Source: Algoriphagus aquimarinus (lineage in GTDB: Bacteria > Bacteroidota > Bacteroidia > Cytophagales > Cyclobacteriaceae). From it: a stretch of DNA of 64,000 nucleotides. The position numbers were made by a program, and so were the translations under genes. A model generated the notes under the pieces. That model was not told where the DNA came from, made no database searches, and worked only from the letters and a program-made list of their open reading frames with translations. Each line of letters begins with the position of its first letter. Position 1 is the stretch's first letter. Shown here in pieces: positions 17,344-26,095 of this stretch. The stretch spans positions 1-64,000 of the forward strand of contig NZ_VORW01000018.1 of NCBI RefSeq assembly GCF_007997215.1, given 5' to 3'.

Positions 17344-19269
17344 TCAAGAAAGGACTTCCTGTAGATTGGAAATTTTATCTACTAAATTCTCCCATTGTTC
17401 ATTGAATGTTTGAAGCTTAGCCTGAAGACCTTGATAGTTTTCCTGAATATCCTGAGCTTCCTCTTCACGGGAATACAATTCTGGATCCGCCATTTTTCGC
17501 TCCAATCCCAACTTCTTCTCTTCGAGCTTTTCCACTTCCTTCTCCACTCGCTCCAATTCCTCCTCAAGCTTACGAAGATCTTTCTTCGCTTGCTGTGCTT
17601 CAGGATTATTTACCGGAGCCTTAACTTTTGGCTGCTCTTTTTTCTCTGCCTTTTGAACTACTGGCGCTACTGCTACTTGATTTTCACGCCAAGCTTCATA
17701 TTCAGCGTAAGTTCCCAGATACTCCTTGATCTCATGATTCTCTATGTACCAGATCTTATTTGCCACTCCTCTGATGAAGTGTCTGTCGTGAGATACTGTC
17801 ACAAAAGTCCCTTCATACTGCTGAAGCGCCTGAATCAAAATATTCACTGACTGAAAGTCCAAGTGGTTGGTAGGCTCATCGAGTAGCAGAAAGTTAGATT
17901 CTGAAATCAAGGTTTTTGCCAAGGCAACTCTGGATTTCTCACCCCCTGATAGTACTTTGATCTTTTTGAAAACTTCTTCATTGCTAAACAAAAAGCATCC
18001 TAATACTCCACGAAGCTCCATTTCAGATTTCGCACTGCCAGCCTGAGCCATTTCTTGAATGATCTCATTATCGAGCGTCAATGCTTCCAACTGATGCTGC
18101 GCAAAGAAAGATTTGTTGACGTTATAGCCTTCAGATCTTCCTGCTATATTCTTCTCGGAACCATCGATGATTCTTAGCAGCGTTGATTTACCTTTTCCAT
18201 TTGCTCCGATCAAGGCAATTTTATCTCCTCGTTCGATTCGGGCAGTGGTATTTTTCAAAATCACATTATCTCCGTAAGCTTTGGAGATATTATCCAATGT
18301 GATCACATCACGGCCTGACTGCTTGGTGAATTTGAATTTGAAATTCACAGAAACCTCATCACTTACGACTTCATGCACGCGATCCAATCTATCTAATGCT
18401 TTGATCCTTGACTGAACCTGATTGGACTTAGTCGCCTTCGCACGAAAACGCTCTATGAACTTCTCCGTTTGCTTGATCATCTGCTGCTGATTCTCGTAGG
18501 CATTCTGCTGGATTTCCATCCGCTCTACCTTCTCTTCTTTATAAAAAGAGTAGTTGCCAGAATACAGCGTCAAGGAATTGCTCGCTACTTCTACGGTACT
18601 ACTGATGCAATTATCCAAAAAAGTCTGATCGTGGGAAACAACGATGACCGCACCTTCGTAGTTCTTCATGTAGTTCTCCACCCATTCGATGGAAGGAAGA
18701 TCCAAGTGGTTGGTAGGCTCATCGAGCATAAGTAAGGATGGCTTTTCAAGCAAAAGCTTGGCAAGCATCACCCGCATTCTCCATCCTCCGGAAAAAGTCC
18801 GGAGCGGCTTATTCAAATCCGCAGATTTGAAACCTATTCCTTCCAGAACTTCCTCAGCCTTAGCTTTGATCGTATAGCCCTCATTTGCTTCAAATCTTTC
18901 CTGAAGAAAAGCCAGTCTATTGATGATCTCATCTGAGTAATCGGTTTCCATCTTTTTCAAGATTTCATCGATCTCATCCTGAAGCTCCAAAGTTTCCTTG
19001 AAAGCTGCCAAAGCGACATTCAAAATACTATCGTCAGACTGATAGGAAAGTAAATCCTGGTTCAAAAATCCAATAGTACAATCTTTAGCTTTTTGGACTT
19101 CTCCGGAACTAGGCTGAAAATCTCCGTTGATAATTTTCAATAAGGTGGACTTACCTGTACCGTTTTGACCAACAAGGCCAATCTTGTCTTTAGGCTTGAT
19201 GTGTAAATTGGCGTTTTCATAAAGAGGACGCCCTCCGATGAAGTAAGAAAGGTTGCTAATCGATAACAT
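17344..19269 (-). CDS. ABC-F family ATP-binding protein
   Basis: 641 residues with two ABC ATPase domains and no membrane helices. First Walker A GQNGTGKST with signature TFSGGWRMR and LLMLDEPTNHLD; second Walker A GANGKGKST with signature LSGGEKSRVALA and LLLDEPTNHLD. The linker between domains is the charged helix pair of ABC-F proteins, and the C-terminal 110 residues are a coiled coil rich in E, K and L. ABC-F proteins act on ribosomes as translation factors or antibiotic-protection factors; the length and C-terminal coil match the housekeeping Uup/YheS-like group. I see no reason to call it a resistance gene. Confidence 0.92.
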   Translation of the reverse strand: MLSISNLSYFIGGRPLYENANLHIKPKDKIGLVGQNGTGKSTLLKIINGDFQPSSGEVQKAKDCTIGFLNQDLLSYQSDDSILNVALAAFKETLELQDEIDEILKKMETDYSDEIINRLAFLQERFEANEGYTIKAKAEEVLEGIGFKSADLNKPLRTFSGGWRMRVMLAKLLLEKPSLLMLDEPTNHLDLPSIEWVENYMKNYEGAVIVVSHDQTFLDNCISSTVEVASNSLTLYSGNYSFYKEEKVERMEIQQNAYENQQQMIKQTEKFIERFRAKATKSNQVQSRIKALDRLDRVHEVVSDEVSVNFKFKFTKQSGRDVITLDNISKAYGDNVILKNTTARIERGDKIALIGANGKGKSTLLRIIDGSEKNIAGRSEGYNVNKSFFAQHQLEALTLDNEIIQEMAQAGSAKSEMELRGVLGCFLFSNEEVFKKIKVLSGGEKSRVALAKTLISESNFLLLDEPTNHLDFQSVNILIQALQQYEGTFVTVSHDRHFIRGVANKIWYIENHEIKEYLGTYAEYEAWRENQVAVAPVVQKAEKKEQPKVKAPVNNPEAQQAKKDLRKLEEELERVEKEVEKLEEKKLGLERKMADPELYSREEEAQDIQENYQGLQAKLQTFNEQWENLVDKISNLQEVLS

Positions 19270-19363
19270 TCCGCAAAATTAACCATTAACCCGCTCATAA
19301 CCTTTTCAATCCCAAACATTCTGAATGTTTCTTAACTTTATATCACAAATGAAACAACCAATT

Positions 19364-20563
19364 ATGAAATATCTATCCAAATCTTCAATCGCGCTAGTAC
19401 TAGGAATCACACTATTCTCATTTGGCTGCGAACAAAAACAAAAATCTGAGGCTCAAACACTTAAAACACCAAACAGCCCAAACAAAACAGATATTAGTAC
19501 CGCAAAAGCAGAGGTACAACTCGATAATATCAAGCTTCCTGAAAATTTCAAAATAGAAGTGTGGGCAGCAGACATTCCGAATGCCCGCGAGATGACAATC
19601 TCTGAAGATGGGATTGTTTACGTCGGAAGTAGACAGGAAGGAAACGTCTATGCAGTCATTGATGAAGATGGTGACGGGAAAGCTGACACTAAATTTACTT
19701 TGGCTGAGGATCTTCAAATGCCTAATGGAGTTGCATACAAAGACGGTGATCTCTATGTGGCTGAGGTGAGCAGAATCATTCGATTCAAAGACATCAAGAA
19801 CAATCTGAACAATCCAACATTTGAAGTTGTTTACGACGGCTATCCAACAGAAACACATCACGGCTGGAAGTTCATTGCTTTTGGTCCTGACGGAATGCTG
19901 TATGTGCCAGTTGGAGCTCCTTGTAATATTTGTGACCCAGAGGAGGAAATCTTCGCATCCATAACACGCATTGATGTTGATTCCCCAAATCCTACTCCTG
20001 AGGTTTATGTTCACGGAGTGAGAAATTCAGTAGGTTTTGATTGGGATCCAAAGACTGGAGAGATGTGGTTTACTGACAATGGTCGCGATATGCTTGGTGA
20101 CGATGTTCCAAACTGTGAATTGAACCATATCACTGAAGCAGGCCAACACTTCGGTTATCCATACTGGCATGAGGGAACGGTAAAAGATCCTGAGTTTGGT
20201 GATAAAGGTGGACCTGCGAGTGATTATGTAGCTCCAGCTGCCAAAATGGGCGCGCATGTCGCTCCTTTAGGAATGAGATTCTACGAGGGCAGTATGTTCC
20301 CTGCGGAATACAAAAACCAAGTGATCATTGCCAAGCACGGTTCATGGAATAGAAGCAAAAAATCTGGCTACGTAGTAACATCACTTACAGTGGATGGTTC
20401 TAGTGCAACAGGAGAAAAAGAGTTTGCTTCAGGATGGTTGAATGAGGAAACCCAAGAAGCTTGGGGACGTCCTGTCGATGTACAGGAAATGAAAGATGGA
20501 AGTTTGTTGATCTCCGACGATATGGCTGGAGTGATCTACCGGGTCACTTACTCGGCAAAATAA
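19364..20563 (+). CDS. PQQ-dependent sugar dehydrogenase-like (sorbosone dehydrogenase family) lipoprotein
   Basis: About 399 residues from the ATG at 19364, which leaves a lipoprotein signal with lipobox FSFGC (Cys22); an ATG at 19349 adds five residues and also works. The mature protein is a six-bladed beta-propeller of the glucose/sorbosone dehydrogenase type: IKLPENFKIEVWAADIPNAREMTIS, GNVYAVIDEDGDGKAD (a calcium-binding-like loop), PNGVAYKDGDLYVAE, and MWFTDNGRDMLGDDVPNCELN. It would act on the cell surface or in the periplasm. PQQ use is the family rule, and the sugar is unknown. A bidirectional terminator follows seven bases past the stop. Confidence 0.88.
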   Translation: MKYLSKSSIALVLGITLFSFGCEQKQKSEAQTLKTPNSPNKTDISTAKAEVQLDNIKLPENFKIEVWAADIPNAREMTISEDGIVYVGSRQEGNVYAVIDEDGDGKADTKFTLAEDLQMPNGVAYKDGDLYVAEVSRIIRFKDIKNNLNNPTFEVVYDGYPTETHHGWKFIAFGPDGMLYVPVGAPCNICDPEEEIFASITRIDVDSPNPTPEVYVHGVRNSVGFDWDPKTGEMWFTDNGRDMLGDDVPNCELNHITEAGQHFGYPYWHEGTVKDPEFGDKGGPASDYVAPAAKMGAHVAPLGMRFYEGSMFPAEYKNQVIIAKHGSWNRSKKSGYVVTSLTVDGSSATGEKEFASGWLNEETQEAWGRPVDVQEMKDGSLLISDDMAGVIYRVTYSAK

Positions 20564-20569
20564 TTCATT

Positions 20570-20600
20570 AAAAAAGGGAAGCGTTTTGCTTCCCTTTTTT
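20570..20600. terminator. Bidirectional terminator between dehydrogenase and higA
   Basis: AAAAAGGGAAGC and GCTTCCCTTTTT form a long stem with A/T tracts on both sides, so it can end both the plus-strand dehydrogenase transcript and the minus-strand higBA transcript. Confidence 0.88.
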
Positions 20601-20603
20601 GAT

Positions 20604-20987
20604 TTAATCTAGCAGCAATGCTACTGGAATATGATAAGCTTGATTCAGCTTTTTGATTTGCTTTAGACTTAGGCTTCTTTTTCGATTCATTATTTCAGAA
20701 ACTCTGCTGGCTGGACCTAAAACAGGTACTAGATCTTTCTGTTGAAGATTATTTTCAGTCAAATAGTAATCCAAAACATCAATGGCATCTACTTGAGAAG
20801 TATCGATTTTGTAACCTCTTTCCTCTTCATATTTTTCAATTAAAACAGAAAGTACTTCTAAGTAATTTTCATCCTCTTCATCAATAGCAGTTCCTATTCC
20901 AAATAGAGTCTTAATTAAATCAAGTGCATTGTGGTATTCAATTTCATTCCCAATGATCTTGAGCGATGGTTTCTCTAATACTTCCAT
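20604..20987 (-). CDS. higA: HigA-type antitoxin
   Basis: 127 residues with a C-terminal HTH (LQQKDLVPVLGPASRVSEIMNRKRSLSLKQIKKL) of the XRE/HigA kind and an acidic N-terminal half (EDENYLEVLSVLIEKYEEER). Antitoxins of this family bind the toxin and repress their own promoter. It follows the toxin gene by 11 bases, giving the toxin-first order typical of higBA. An inverted repeat upstream of the toxin gene is a candidate operator. Confidence 0.9.
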   Translation of the reverse strand: MEVLEKPSLKIIGNEIEYHNALDLIKTLFGIGTAIDEEDENYLEVLSVLIEKYEEERGYKIDTSQVDAIDVLDYYLTENNLQQKDLVPVLGPASRVSEIMNRKRSLSLKQIKKLNQAYHIPVALLLD

Positions 20988-20998
20988 ATCAAATTCAT

Positions 20999-21304
20999 TT
21001 ATTTTATTGTGGCATCAATTTTATCATATTCTGCATGAGTACCAATCCAAATTGTATAGACAATATCTCGTTTATCTGCTTTCGCTATGTGAATACCAGT
21101 AATCAATCTATACTTATTTCCTCCAATATTAAATATCACTCTGTTGTTAGCCAGAATATCAGCCGAGCCAAAGATCAATTTGATTTCATTCAAATTATTC
21201 AACTTTAATTCCTTTACGATTTTGACCCATCTTTCAATTGCAGTTTTAGCATCAGGGTGCTTATCTGCAAAATCAGTCAACTTATGCTCAGATATGATTC
21301 TCAA
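20999..21304 (-). CDS. higB: HigB-type toxin, putative ribosome-dependent mRNA interferase
   Basis: 101 residues of the HigB family: MRIISEHKLTDFADKHPDA at the start, the core KLIFGSADILANNRVIFNIGGNKYRLITGIH, and YTIWIGTHAEYDKID at the end. HigB toxins have a RelE-like fold and cut mRNA on the ribosome. The start codon is TTG at 21304, giving the family's usual MRIIS beginning. The pair is isolated between a dehydrogenase and an AarF-type gene, with no other mobile signs. Confidence 0.9.
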   Translation of the reverse strand: MRIISEHKLTDFADKHPDAKTAIERWVKIVKELKLNNLNEIKLIFGSADILANNRVIFNIGGNKYRLITGIHIAKADKRDIVYTIWIGTHAEYDKIDATIK

Positions 21305-21324
21305 TTTGAAACAGAATTAATCAT

Positions 21325-21344
21325 CCAAAAGTTACACTTTTTGG
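21325..21344. promoter_or_regulatory. Candidate higBA operator
   Basis: CCAAAA and TTTTGG are perfect six-base inverted arms eight bases apart, located 21-40 bases upstream of the toxin start. The minus strand also reads TAACTTTTG here, close to a -7 element, so a repressor bound at this site would block the promoter. Confidence 0.45.
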
Positions 21345-21368
21345 AAACTATAACAAATTGTTTTGAAA

Positions 21369-22688
21369 TTACTCCAGCCACTCCGGCTTCGTAGTCACCA
21401 CTTCAGCTTGGAGCTGATTTAGCAGATTATACAAACCAAAATAGGTTCTGTTTACATATAGACCATGTTTTGATCCACGAGCCTGATTGGACTTTTTGAA
21501 TTGCTTGTCATTAGAAATACGATCTCCCAATTCGAAAATCCGCTCGAAGAATCCATCATCCGAAAAGTCAAACTTATCTGAATGAAAAGGCTTTCCTAAA
21601 AGAGAAATCATTTCCTTAAAGACAGATTTAAAATACTCTTGTTCATCTGGCGTATCCTTGTCCGAAATAAACTCCAGGTCAAAGAACACCTGATCCAGTT
21701 CATTGCTGTTGATCAACAAATCCTTTTTGATCAAAGCAAAATATCCTTGGTAGAAGTCCTCTGGAATCACTTTCACACAGCCGAAATCGATGATCCCCAA
21801 TTGATCATTTTCCTGAATTATGAAATTCCCAGGATGAGGATCTGCATGAACCTGCTTGAGATTATGAACTTGATGATGGTAAAAATCCCAAAGCGCCTGG
21901 CCAATCTGATTTCTAGATTTCTGGCTTGGATTGTTTTGCAGCCATTCCTTCATATGCGCTCCTTCAATCCAATCCATCGTGATGATCCGCTCTGCACTTA
22001 GTTCATCGTAATAAGTTGGGAATTTCAAATTTGCGATATGACTGCACATACCTGAAATCTCTCTAGATCGCTGTACTTCCAGCACATAATCCGTTTCTTC
22101 CAGCAGCTTTTCCTCCACTTCGGACATGTAATGATCCAGTTCCTTTTCATTCATATTCAATAAACGCAAAGCAAAAGGACGTACGAGTCTCAAATCGGAA
22201 CTCACCGAATCAGCAATTCCTGGATATTGGATTTTAACAGCCAATGTTTTCCCGCCCAAAGTAGCTTGGTGAACTTGCCCTATGGATGCTGCATTCACGG
22301 CTGATCTGGTAAATGTATCAAAGACCTGATCTGGCGTTTTGCTGAAATATTTCTGGAAAGTCTTCACCACCAAAGGGTAAGATAAAGGCGGTGCCGAATA
22401 CTGCGCCATGGTGAATTTATCCTGATAGGCTCTTGGCAAAAGATTCTTATCCATTGACATCATCTGAGCCACTTTGAGCGCAGAGCCTTTCAGCTGGCTA
22501 AGGGAAGAATAAATATCCGTAGCATTATTCATGTGAAGCTCCTCCTTATCCATTCCAGGATTCACCATTTTTTTGGCGTAATGCTTCATGTAATTCCCTC
22601 CTACTTTTGCTCCTGTAGAGATGAATTTGGCAGCACGCTGCACTTTCGAGACAGGGATTGCCTGTTGCTCGTCTAAGTTGTATGTCAT
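21369..22688 (-). CDS. ABC1/AarF (UbiB-like) atypical kinase
   Basis: 439 residues. Family marks are LKGSALKVAQMMSMD near the N-terminus (the KxGQ region), the Ala-rich loop NAASIGQVHQA, LAVKIQYPG with the lysine, HADPHPGNF, and IDFGCVKV. UbiB/AarF proteins are ATP-binding protein-kinase-like factors linked to quinone or lipid metabolism. The gene follows the TetR-family gene by three bases, so the regulator and kinase form an operon, a pairing I have seen in other Bacteroidota. There is no obvious membrane segment at the C-terminus. Confidence 0.9.
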   Translation of the reverse strand: MTYNLDEQQAIPVSKVQRAAKFISTGAKVGGNYMKHYAKKMVNPGMDKEELHMNNATDIYSSLSQLKGSALKVAQMMSMDKNLLPRAYQDKFTMAQYSAPPLSYPLVVKTFQKYFSKTPDQVFDTFTRSAVNAASIGQVHQATLGGKTLAVKIQYPGIADSVSSDLRLVRPFALRLLNMNEKELDHYMSEVEEKLLEETDYVLEVQRSREISGMCSHIANLKFPTYYDELSAERIITMDWIEGAHMKEWLQNNPSQKSRNQIGQALWDFYHHQVHNLKQVHADPHPGNFIIQENDQLGIIDFGCVKVIPEDFYQGYFALIKKDLLINSNELDQVFFDLEFISDKDTPDEQEYFKSVFKEMISLLGKPFHSDKFDFSDDGFFERIFELGDRISNDKQFKKSNQARGSKHGLYVNRTYFGLYNLLNQLQAEVVTTKPEWLE

Positions 22689-22691
22689 GGT

Positions 22692-23357
22692 TTATTTAGA
22701 CTGATACATGAATTTTGCGAAGTCAAGAAATGAATCCAGCGCACTTTTTCCCATTAGGTCAAATCCTAGATTCACAGACTTCTCTATAGCAGCATCTGTT
22801 TTTTCAAATCTTGGAGATCTATCATCTAGCCAATACCTAAACACAAATCCAACTTGAATCCAAAGCGCCTCGTCGTATCTATCTGAGATCACAGGCCGAG
22901 TGGCAATTTCTTCTGTCTCTTTACCTTCCAAAATTATCTCATTGGCAAAGGCTTTAAACTTCTCCTTGAATTCTGCAGATTCCTTTGGCAAGGAGACAAA
23001 AGACTTCGCTTTGCTTTCATATAAACTCAGCAGATAGGATCTGTTCTTTTTCAACACTTCTATCCAAGTGAAGAGAAAACTGAGAAATTTCTCCCGGGCT
23101 GAATAGCCTTCAAAAACTCCCTGCTTGCTTATATCAGCTAGAGTTTCCTCAAAAATATCAACAAGTATGGTGGACTTTATTGCTTCGAAAGAAGTGAAAT
23201 AGGTATAGAAATCCTCCTCTTTCATTTTCAAATCCTTGGCAAACTTGAATACCGACTTGGGCAAATCACCATGCTCAAGCACATGATTCTTAAACCCTTC
23301 TAAAATCAGCTTTCTGTAATCCTTCTTAGTAGTTTTCTTAACAGTGGTAGTTTCCAT
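22692..23357 (-). CDS. TetR/AcrR family transcriptional regulator
   Basis: 221 residues. The N-terminal 60 residues form a TetR-type HTH (YRKLILEGFKNHVLEHGD, then FAKDLKMKEEDFYTYFTSFEAIKST), but the recognition helix is diverged. A helical C-terminal domain of the COQ9-like kind follows. It is the first gene of a two-gene operon with the AarF-type kinase, so it probably controls that operon. The ligand is unknown. Confidence 0.85.
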   Translation of the reverse strand: METTTVKKTTKKDYRKLILEGFKNHVLEHGDLPKSVFKFAKDLKMKEEDFYTYFTSFEAIKSTILVDIFEETLADISKQGVFEGYSAREKFLSFLFTWIEVLKKNRSYLLSLYESKAKSFVSLPKESAEFKEKFKAFANEIILEGKETEEIATRPVISDRYDEALWIQVGFVFRYWLDDRSPRFEKTDAAIEKSVNLGFDLMGKSALDSFLDFAKFMYQSK

Positions 23358-23470
23358 AGCATCTCTTTATATAAATGGGTAACAGTCAAGTGCCACAACA
23401 GGTTTAGAAAAACATGAAAAACATTTGTGAGGGCACCGCTTATATAGTGATCTGTGCGACACAGACCACG
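23358..23470. other. Upstream region of the TetR gene with a small hairpin
   Basis: No gene is visible. At 23447-23469 there is a compact hairpin (TCTGTG, loop CGA, CACAGA, extended by GTG/CAC with one mismatch), lying just before repeat copy B. Confidence 0.4.
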
Positions 23471-23488
23471 GTAAAAAATTTAATACCT

Positions 23489-23641
23489 ATTCCGCTCTTT
23501 CAGAGCTCAATCACTCATACAATTTCATTGACCCCAGCCCTACTGGCGGGGCTATGGTATCTAGGGCTTTCAGCCCAATCTAAAATTAAATAATACTAAA
23601 AGCTGTGCCCCTCTGTGTATTCCTCCGTGCACTCTGTGGCT
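23489..23641. repeat. Composite dispersed intergenic repeat, copy B
   Basis: Second copy of the element at 15869-16016: identical 20-base tattccgctctttcagagct, then accccagccct, a gggctttcagccc block and a final ctctgtgt...ctctgtggct module. The middle is diverged, so the copies are old or only the structured ends are maintained. Confidence 0.85.
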
Positions 23642-23642
23642 G

Positions 23643-23677
23643 AAAAAATAAAAAAACCGAAGGTATTAGCTTCGGTT
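23643..23677 (-). terminator. Terminator of hslV
   Basis: AACCGAAG and CTTCGGTT form a perfect eight-base stem. On the minus strand it is followed by a T-rich tract (complement of aaaaaataaaaaa), 24 bases past the hslV stop. Confidence 0.85.
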
Positions 23678-23700
23678 CGGCATTATGATTTTGCTATGAA

Positions 23701-24243
23701 TTAGCCTGTTACTCGTTCAATTACCAAGTTATGATTGGTATAGATACATATATCAGCAGCGATGTTAAGGCTTTCTCTCACCATTTCTTCAGCAGTCATA
23801 TGTGGAGCAAATTGCTTCATCGCTCTAGCGGCTGACTGAGCATACATGCTACCAGACCCGATAGAAGCAATATTCAAATCTGGTTCGATCACATCTCCAT
23901 TTCCAGAAATAATCAAAATATCATCCTTATCGGCGACGATCATCATGGCTTCCAATTTAGAAAGCATACGATCTGTTCTCCATTCCTTAGCCAACTCCAC
24001 TGCAGAGCGCTTCATATTATTCCCAAAGGCACCTAGCTTCTCTTCAAATTTATCCAAAAGTGTAAAGGCATCTGCCGTAGATCCTGCAAAACCGGTGACG
24101 ATTTTACCTCCTTGCAAAATTCTCAATTTCTTTACAGAGCTTTTCGCTATTGTATTTCCTAAAGTCGCCTGGCCATCTGCTCCTATCACTACTTCTCCAT
24201 TATGCCTGATCGCAACTACAGTTGTTGATTTAATTTTTGTCAT
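23701..24243 (-). CDS. hslV: ATP-dependent protease subunit HslV
   Basis: 180 residues, the proteasome-like peptidase of the HslUV complex in the cytoplasm. MTKIKSTTVVAIRHNG begins with a six-residue propeptide before the expected catalytic threonine in TTVVA; GADGQATLGN, GFAGSTADAFTLL and the C-terminal SLNIAADICIYTNHN are characteristic. The ATPase partner hslU is not next to it, unlike in E. coli. Confidence 0.96.
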   Translation of the reverse strand: MTKIKSTTVVAIRHNGEVVIGADGQATLGNTIAKSSVKKLRILQGGKIVTGFAGSTADAFTLLDKFEEKLGAFGNNMKRSAVELAKEWRTDRMLSKLEAMMIVADKDDILIISGNGDVIEPDLNIASIGSGSMYAQSAARAMKQFAPHMTAEEMVRESLNIAADICIYTNHNLVIERVTG

Positions 24244-24293
24244 GTGCTTGGTTATTGTGTGGGTGGATACTTACCAATAAACGTACAAAAAGC

Positions 24294-24319
24294 AAAAAGT
24301 CCTGAAATCAGGACTTTTT
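24294..24319 (-). terminator. Terminator of the E2 gene
   Basis: AAAAAGTCCTGA and TCAGGACTTTTT form an eleven-base stem between the E2 stop (24337) and the hslV start, ending in T residues on the minus strand. Confidence 0.8.
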
Positions 24320-24336
24320 GGCAGTTCATTATATTC

Positions 24337-25974
24337 TTAAACCAGTATTCTGACTGGATCTTCGAGTAAGCTTTTCAAGGTAATCAAGAATGCAGCTCCT
24401 ATAGAGCCATCTACCACTCTGTGATCACAAGACAAAGTCACCTTCATCAGATTACCGATTTTCATCTGGCCATCTTTCACGATTACAGTTTCCTTGATAC
24501 CTCCTACTGCTAGGATACACGCATCTGGTGGGTTGATGATCGCAGTGAACTCGTCCACTCCGAACATTCCCAAATTAGAGATTGTGAAAGTATTTCCTTC
24601 CCAATCCTTTGGCTGTAGCTCTTTAGTTTTTGCTCTTCCACCTAGGCTTTTCGCCTGAGTAGAAATCTGAGAAAGTGAAAGGCTATCAGCAAATCTGATC
24701 ACTGGAACCAAAAGTCCCTCATCCACTGCTACTGCCATTCCGATATGGATATGGTCATTATATCTGATCTTATCTCCTAGCCAGCTAGAGTTCACTTTAG
24801 GATGCTGACGCAAAGCTGATGCTGTTGCCTTGATCACCATATCGTTAAAGGAAATCTTCACTGGAGAGATTTCATTCATGCTTTTTCTAGCTTCTATCGC
24901 TTTGTCCATGTTGATTTCCATGGTCACATAGAAGTGTGGTGCGCCAAATTTGCTTTCTGCAAGTCTCTTCGCAATCACTTTTCTCATCTGAGAGACCTTC
25001 TCTTCTTTGAAGCTCTCCACTCCAACACCTGGAGCAACAACTGCAGAAGCTGCAGCTTGAGGAGCAGCGGCAGGAACAAAGTTCTCTACATCTCTCTTCA
25101 CGATTCTACCGCCATCTCCAGAACCATTCACGGCACGGATATCTATACCTTTATCCTCAGCCATTTTCTTAGCCAAAGGGGATGCTTTCAATCTATCACC
25201 ATCAGCGGTAGTCGCAGGAGCGCTACTTGCAGCTGGTGCAGCCGAAGCTTTAGGAGCTTCTTCTTTTTTGGCTTCAGCAGCTGGTTCAGGGTTAGCCTCG
25301 GCCGGAGCTTCAGAAGATTCAGATTTTTGAGCTTTCAGAAGTGTCTCATAATCTGCTCCTTTTTCACCAATCACAGCGATCACACCATCAACGGCTACAG
25401 CGTCTCCTGCTTCAACTCCTATATATAGCAAGGTTCCGTCGTCATAAGACTCCAGTTCCATAGTCGCTTTATCGGTTTCTACTTCTGCTATGATTTCGCC
25501 AGACTTCACGTCATCGCCCACCTTCTTCAACCAAGTTGCAATCGTTCCCTCTTGCATGGTATCAGACATCTTAGGCATTGTGATTACAATAGCATTGATA
25601 TTTGAGACGTCAATTTTCTCTGCTGGAGCTTCAGATTTTGCAGGTTCAGCCCTCTTCTCTTCAGCTTTGGGAGCTTCTTCTTTCTTTTCTTCAGCTGGAG
25701 CATCACCACCATCAAGTAAGTGCTGGTAATCCTCACCCTTCTCACCGATCACAGCTATTACACCATTCACAGGTACAGAATCTTTTTCTTTCACTCCAAT
25801 ATATAAAAGCACACCCTCGTCGTAGGATTCAAGCTCCATCGTTGCTTTGTCGGTCTCTACTTCAGCCAGGATGTCACCCGGTTTCACTGAATCTCCAACT
25901 TTCTTCAACCATGCAGCAATCACACCTTCTTCCATGGTATCGCTCATTTTAGGCATTCTTATTATTTCGGCCAT
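24337..25974 (-). CDS. pdhC: Pyruvate dehydrogenase complex E2, dihydrolipoamide acetyltransferase
   Basis: 545 residues. Two lipoyl domains, each with the lipoylation site ETDKATMELESYD, are joined by Ala/Pro/Glu-rich linkers. A peripheral subunit-binding domain (LKASPLAKKMAEDKGIDI...) and an acetyltransferase domain follow, ending with the CoA-type active site DHRVVDG. It transfers acetyl groups to CoA in the pyruvate dehydrogenase complex. E1 and E3 genes are not adjacent. A well-formed promoter lies upstream at 26009-26040. Confidence 0.95.
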   Translation of the reverse strand: MAEIIRMPKMSDTMEEGVIAAWLKKVGDSVKPGDILAEVETDKATMELESYDEGVLLYIGVKEKDSVPVNGVIAVIGEKGEDYQHLLDGGDAPAEEKKEEAPKAEEKRAEPAKSEAPAEKIDVSNINAIVITMPKMSDTMQEGTIATWLKKVGDDVKSGEIIAEVETDKATMELESYDDGTLLYIGVEAGDAVAVDGVIAVIGEKGADYETLLKAQKSESSEAPAEANPEPAAEAKKEEAPKASAAPAASSAPATTADGDRLKASPLAKKMAEDKGIDIRAVNGSGDGGRIVKRDVENFVPAAAPQAAASAVVAPGVGVESFKEEKVSQMRKVIAKRLAESKFGAPHFYVTMEINMDKAIEARKSMNEISPVKISFNDMVIKATASALRQHPKVNSSWLGDKIRYNDHIHIGMAVAVDEGLLVPVIRFADSLSLSQISTQAKSLGGRAKTKELQPKDWEGNTFTISNLGMFGVDEFTAIINPPDACILAVGGIKETVIVKDGQMKIGNLMKVTLSCDHRVVDGSIGAAFLITLKSLLEDPVRILV

Positions 25975-26008
25975 AGGTTATTCCGCGCTAATTCGTTTTT
26001 AAAGTGTC

Positions 26009-26040
26009 CAAAAATAGTTTTTATAATGGCTTTAATCAAA
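26009..26040 (-). promoter_or_regulatory. Promoter of the E2 gene
   Basis: On the minus strand TTTG (26040-26037) is separated by 20 bases from TATTTTTG (26016-26009), an exact TAnnTTTG -7 element. Transcription would start near 26003, leaving a leader of about 28 bases. Confidence 0.6.
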
Positions 26041-26095
26041 TTTAAAACTAGTAATTTCCCCAAGCATTTCAGCCCTCAAACCATATCCCTCTGAT

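Noticed and set aside
17395-17850. Plus-strand open frame of 151 residues, very leucine- and phenylalanine-rich
   Set aside because: It mirrors the charged coiled coil of the ABC-F gene; the hydrophobic composition is the antisense of E/K-rich codons, not a membrane protein.
20604-21304. Larger defence island around higBA
   Set aside because: Both neighbours are ordinary metabolic or regulatory genes and a terminator closes the unit on one side.
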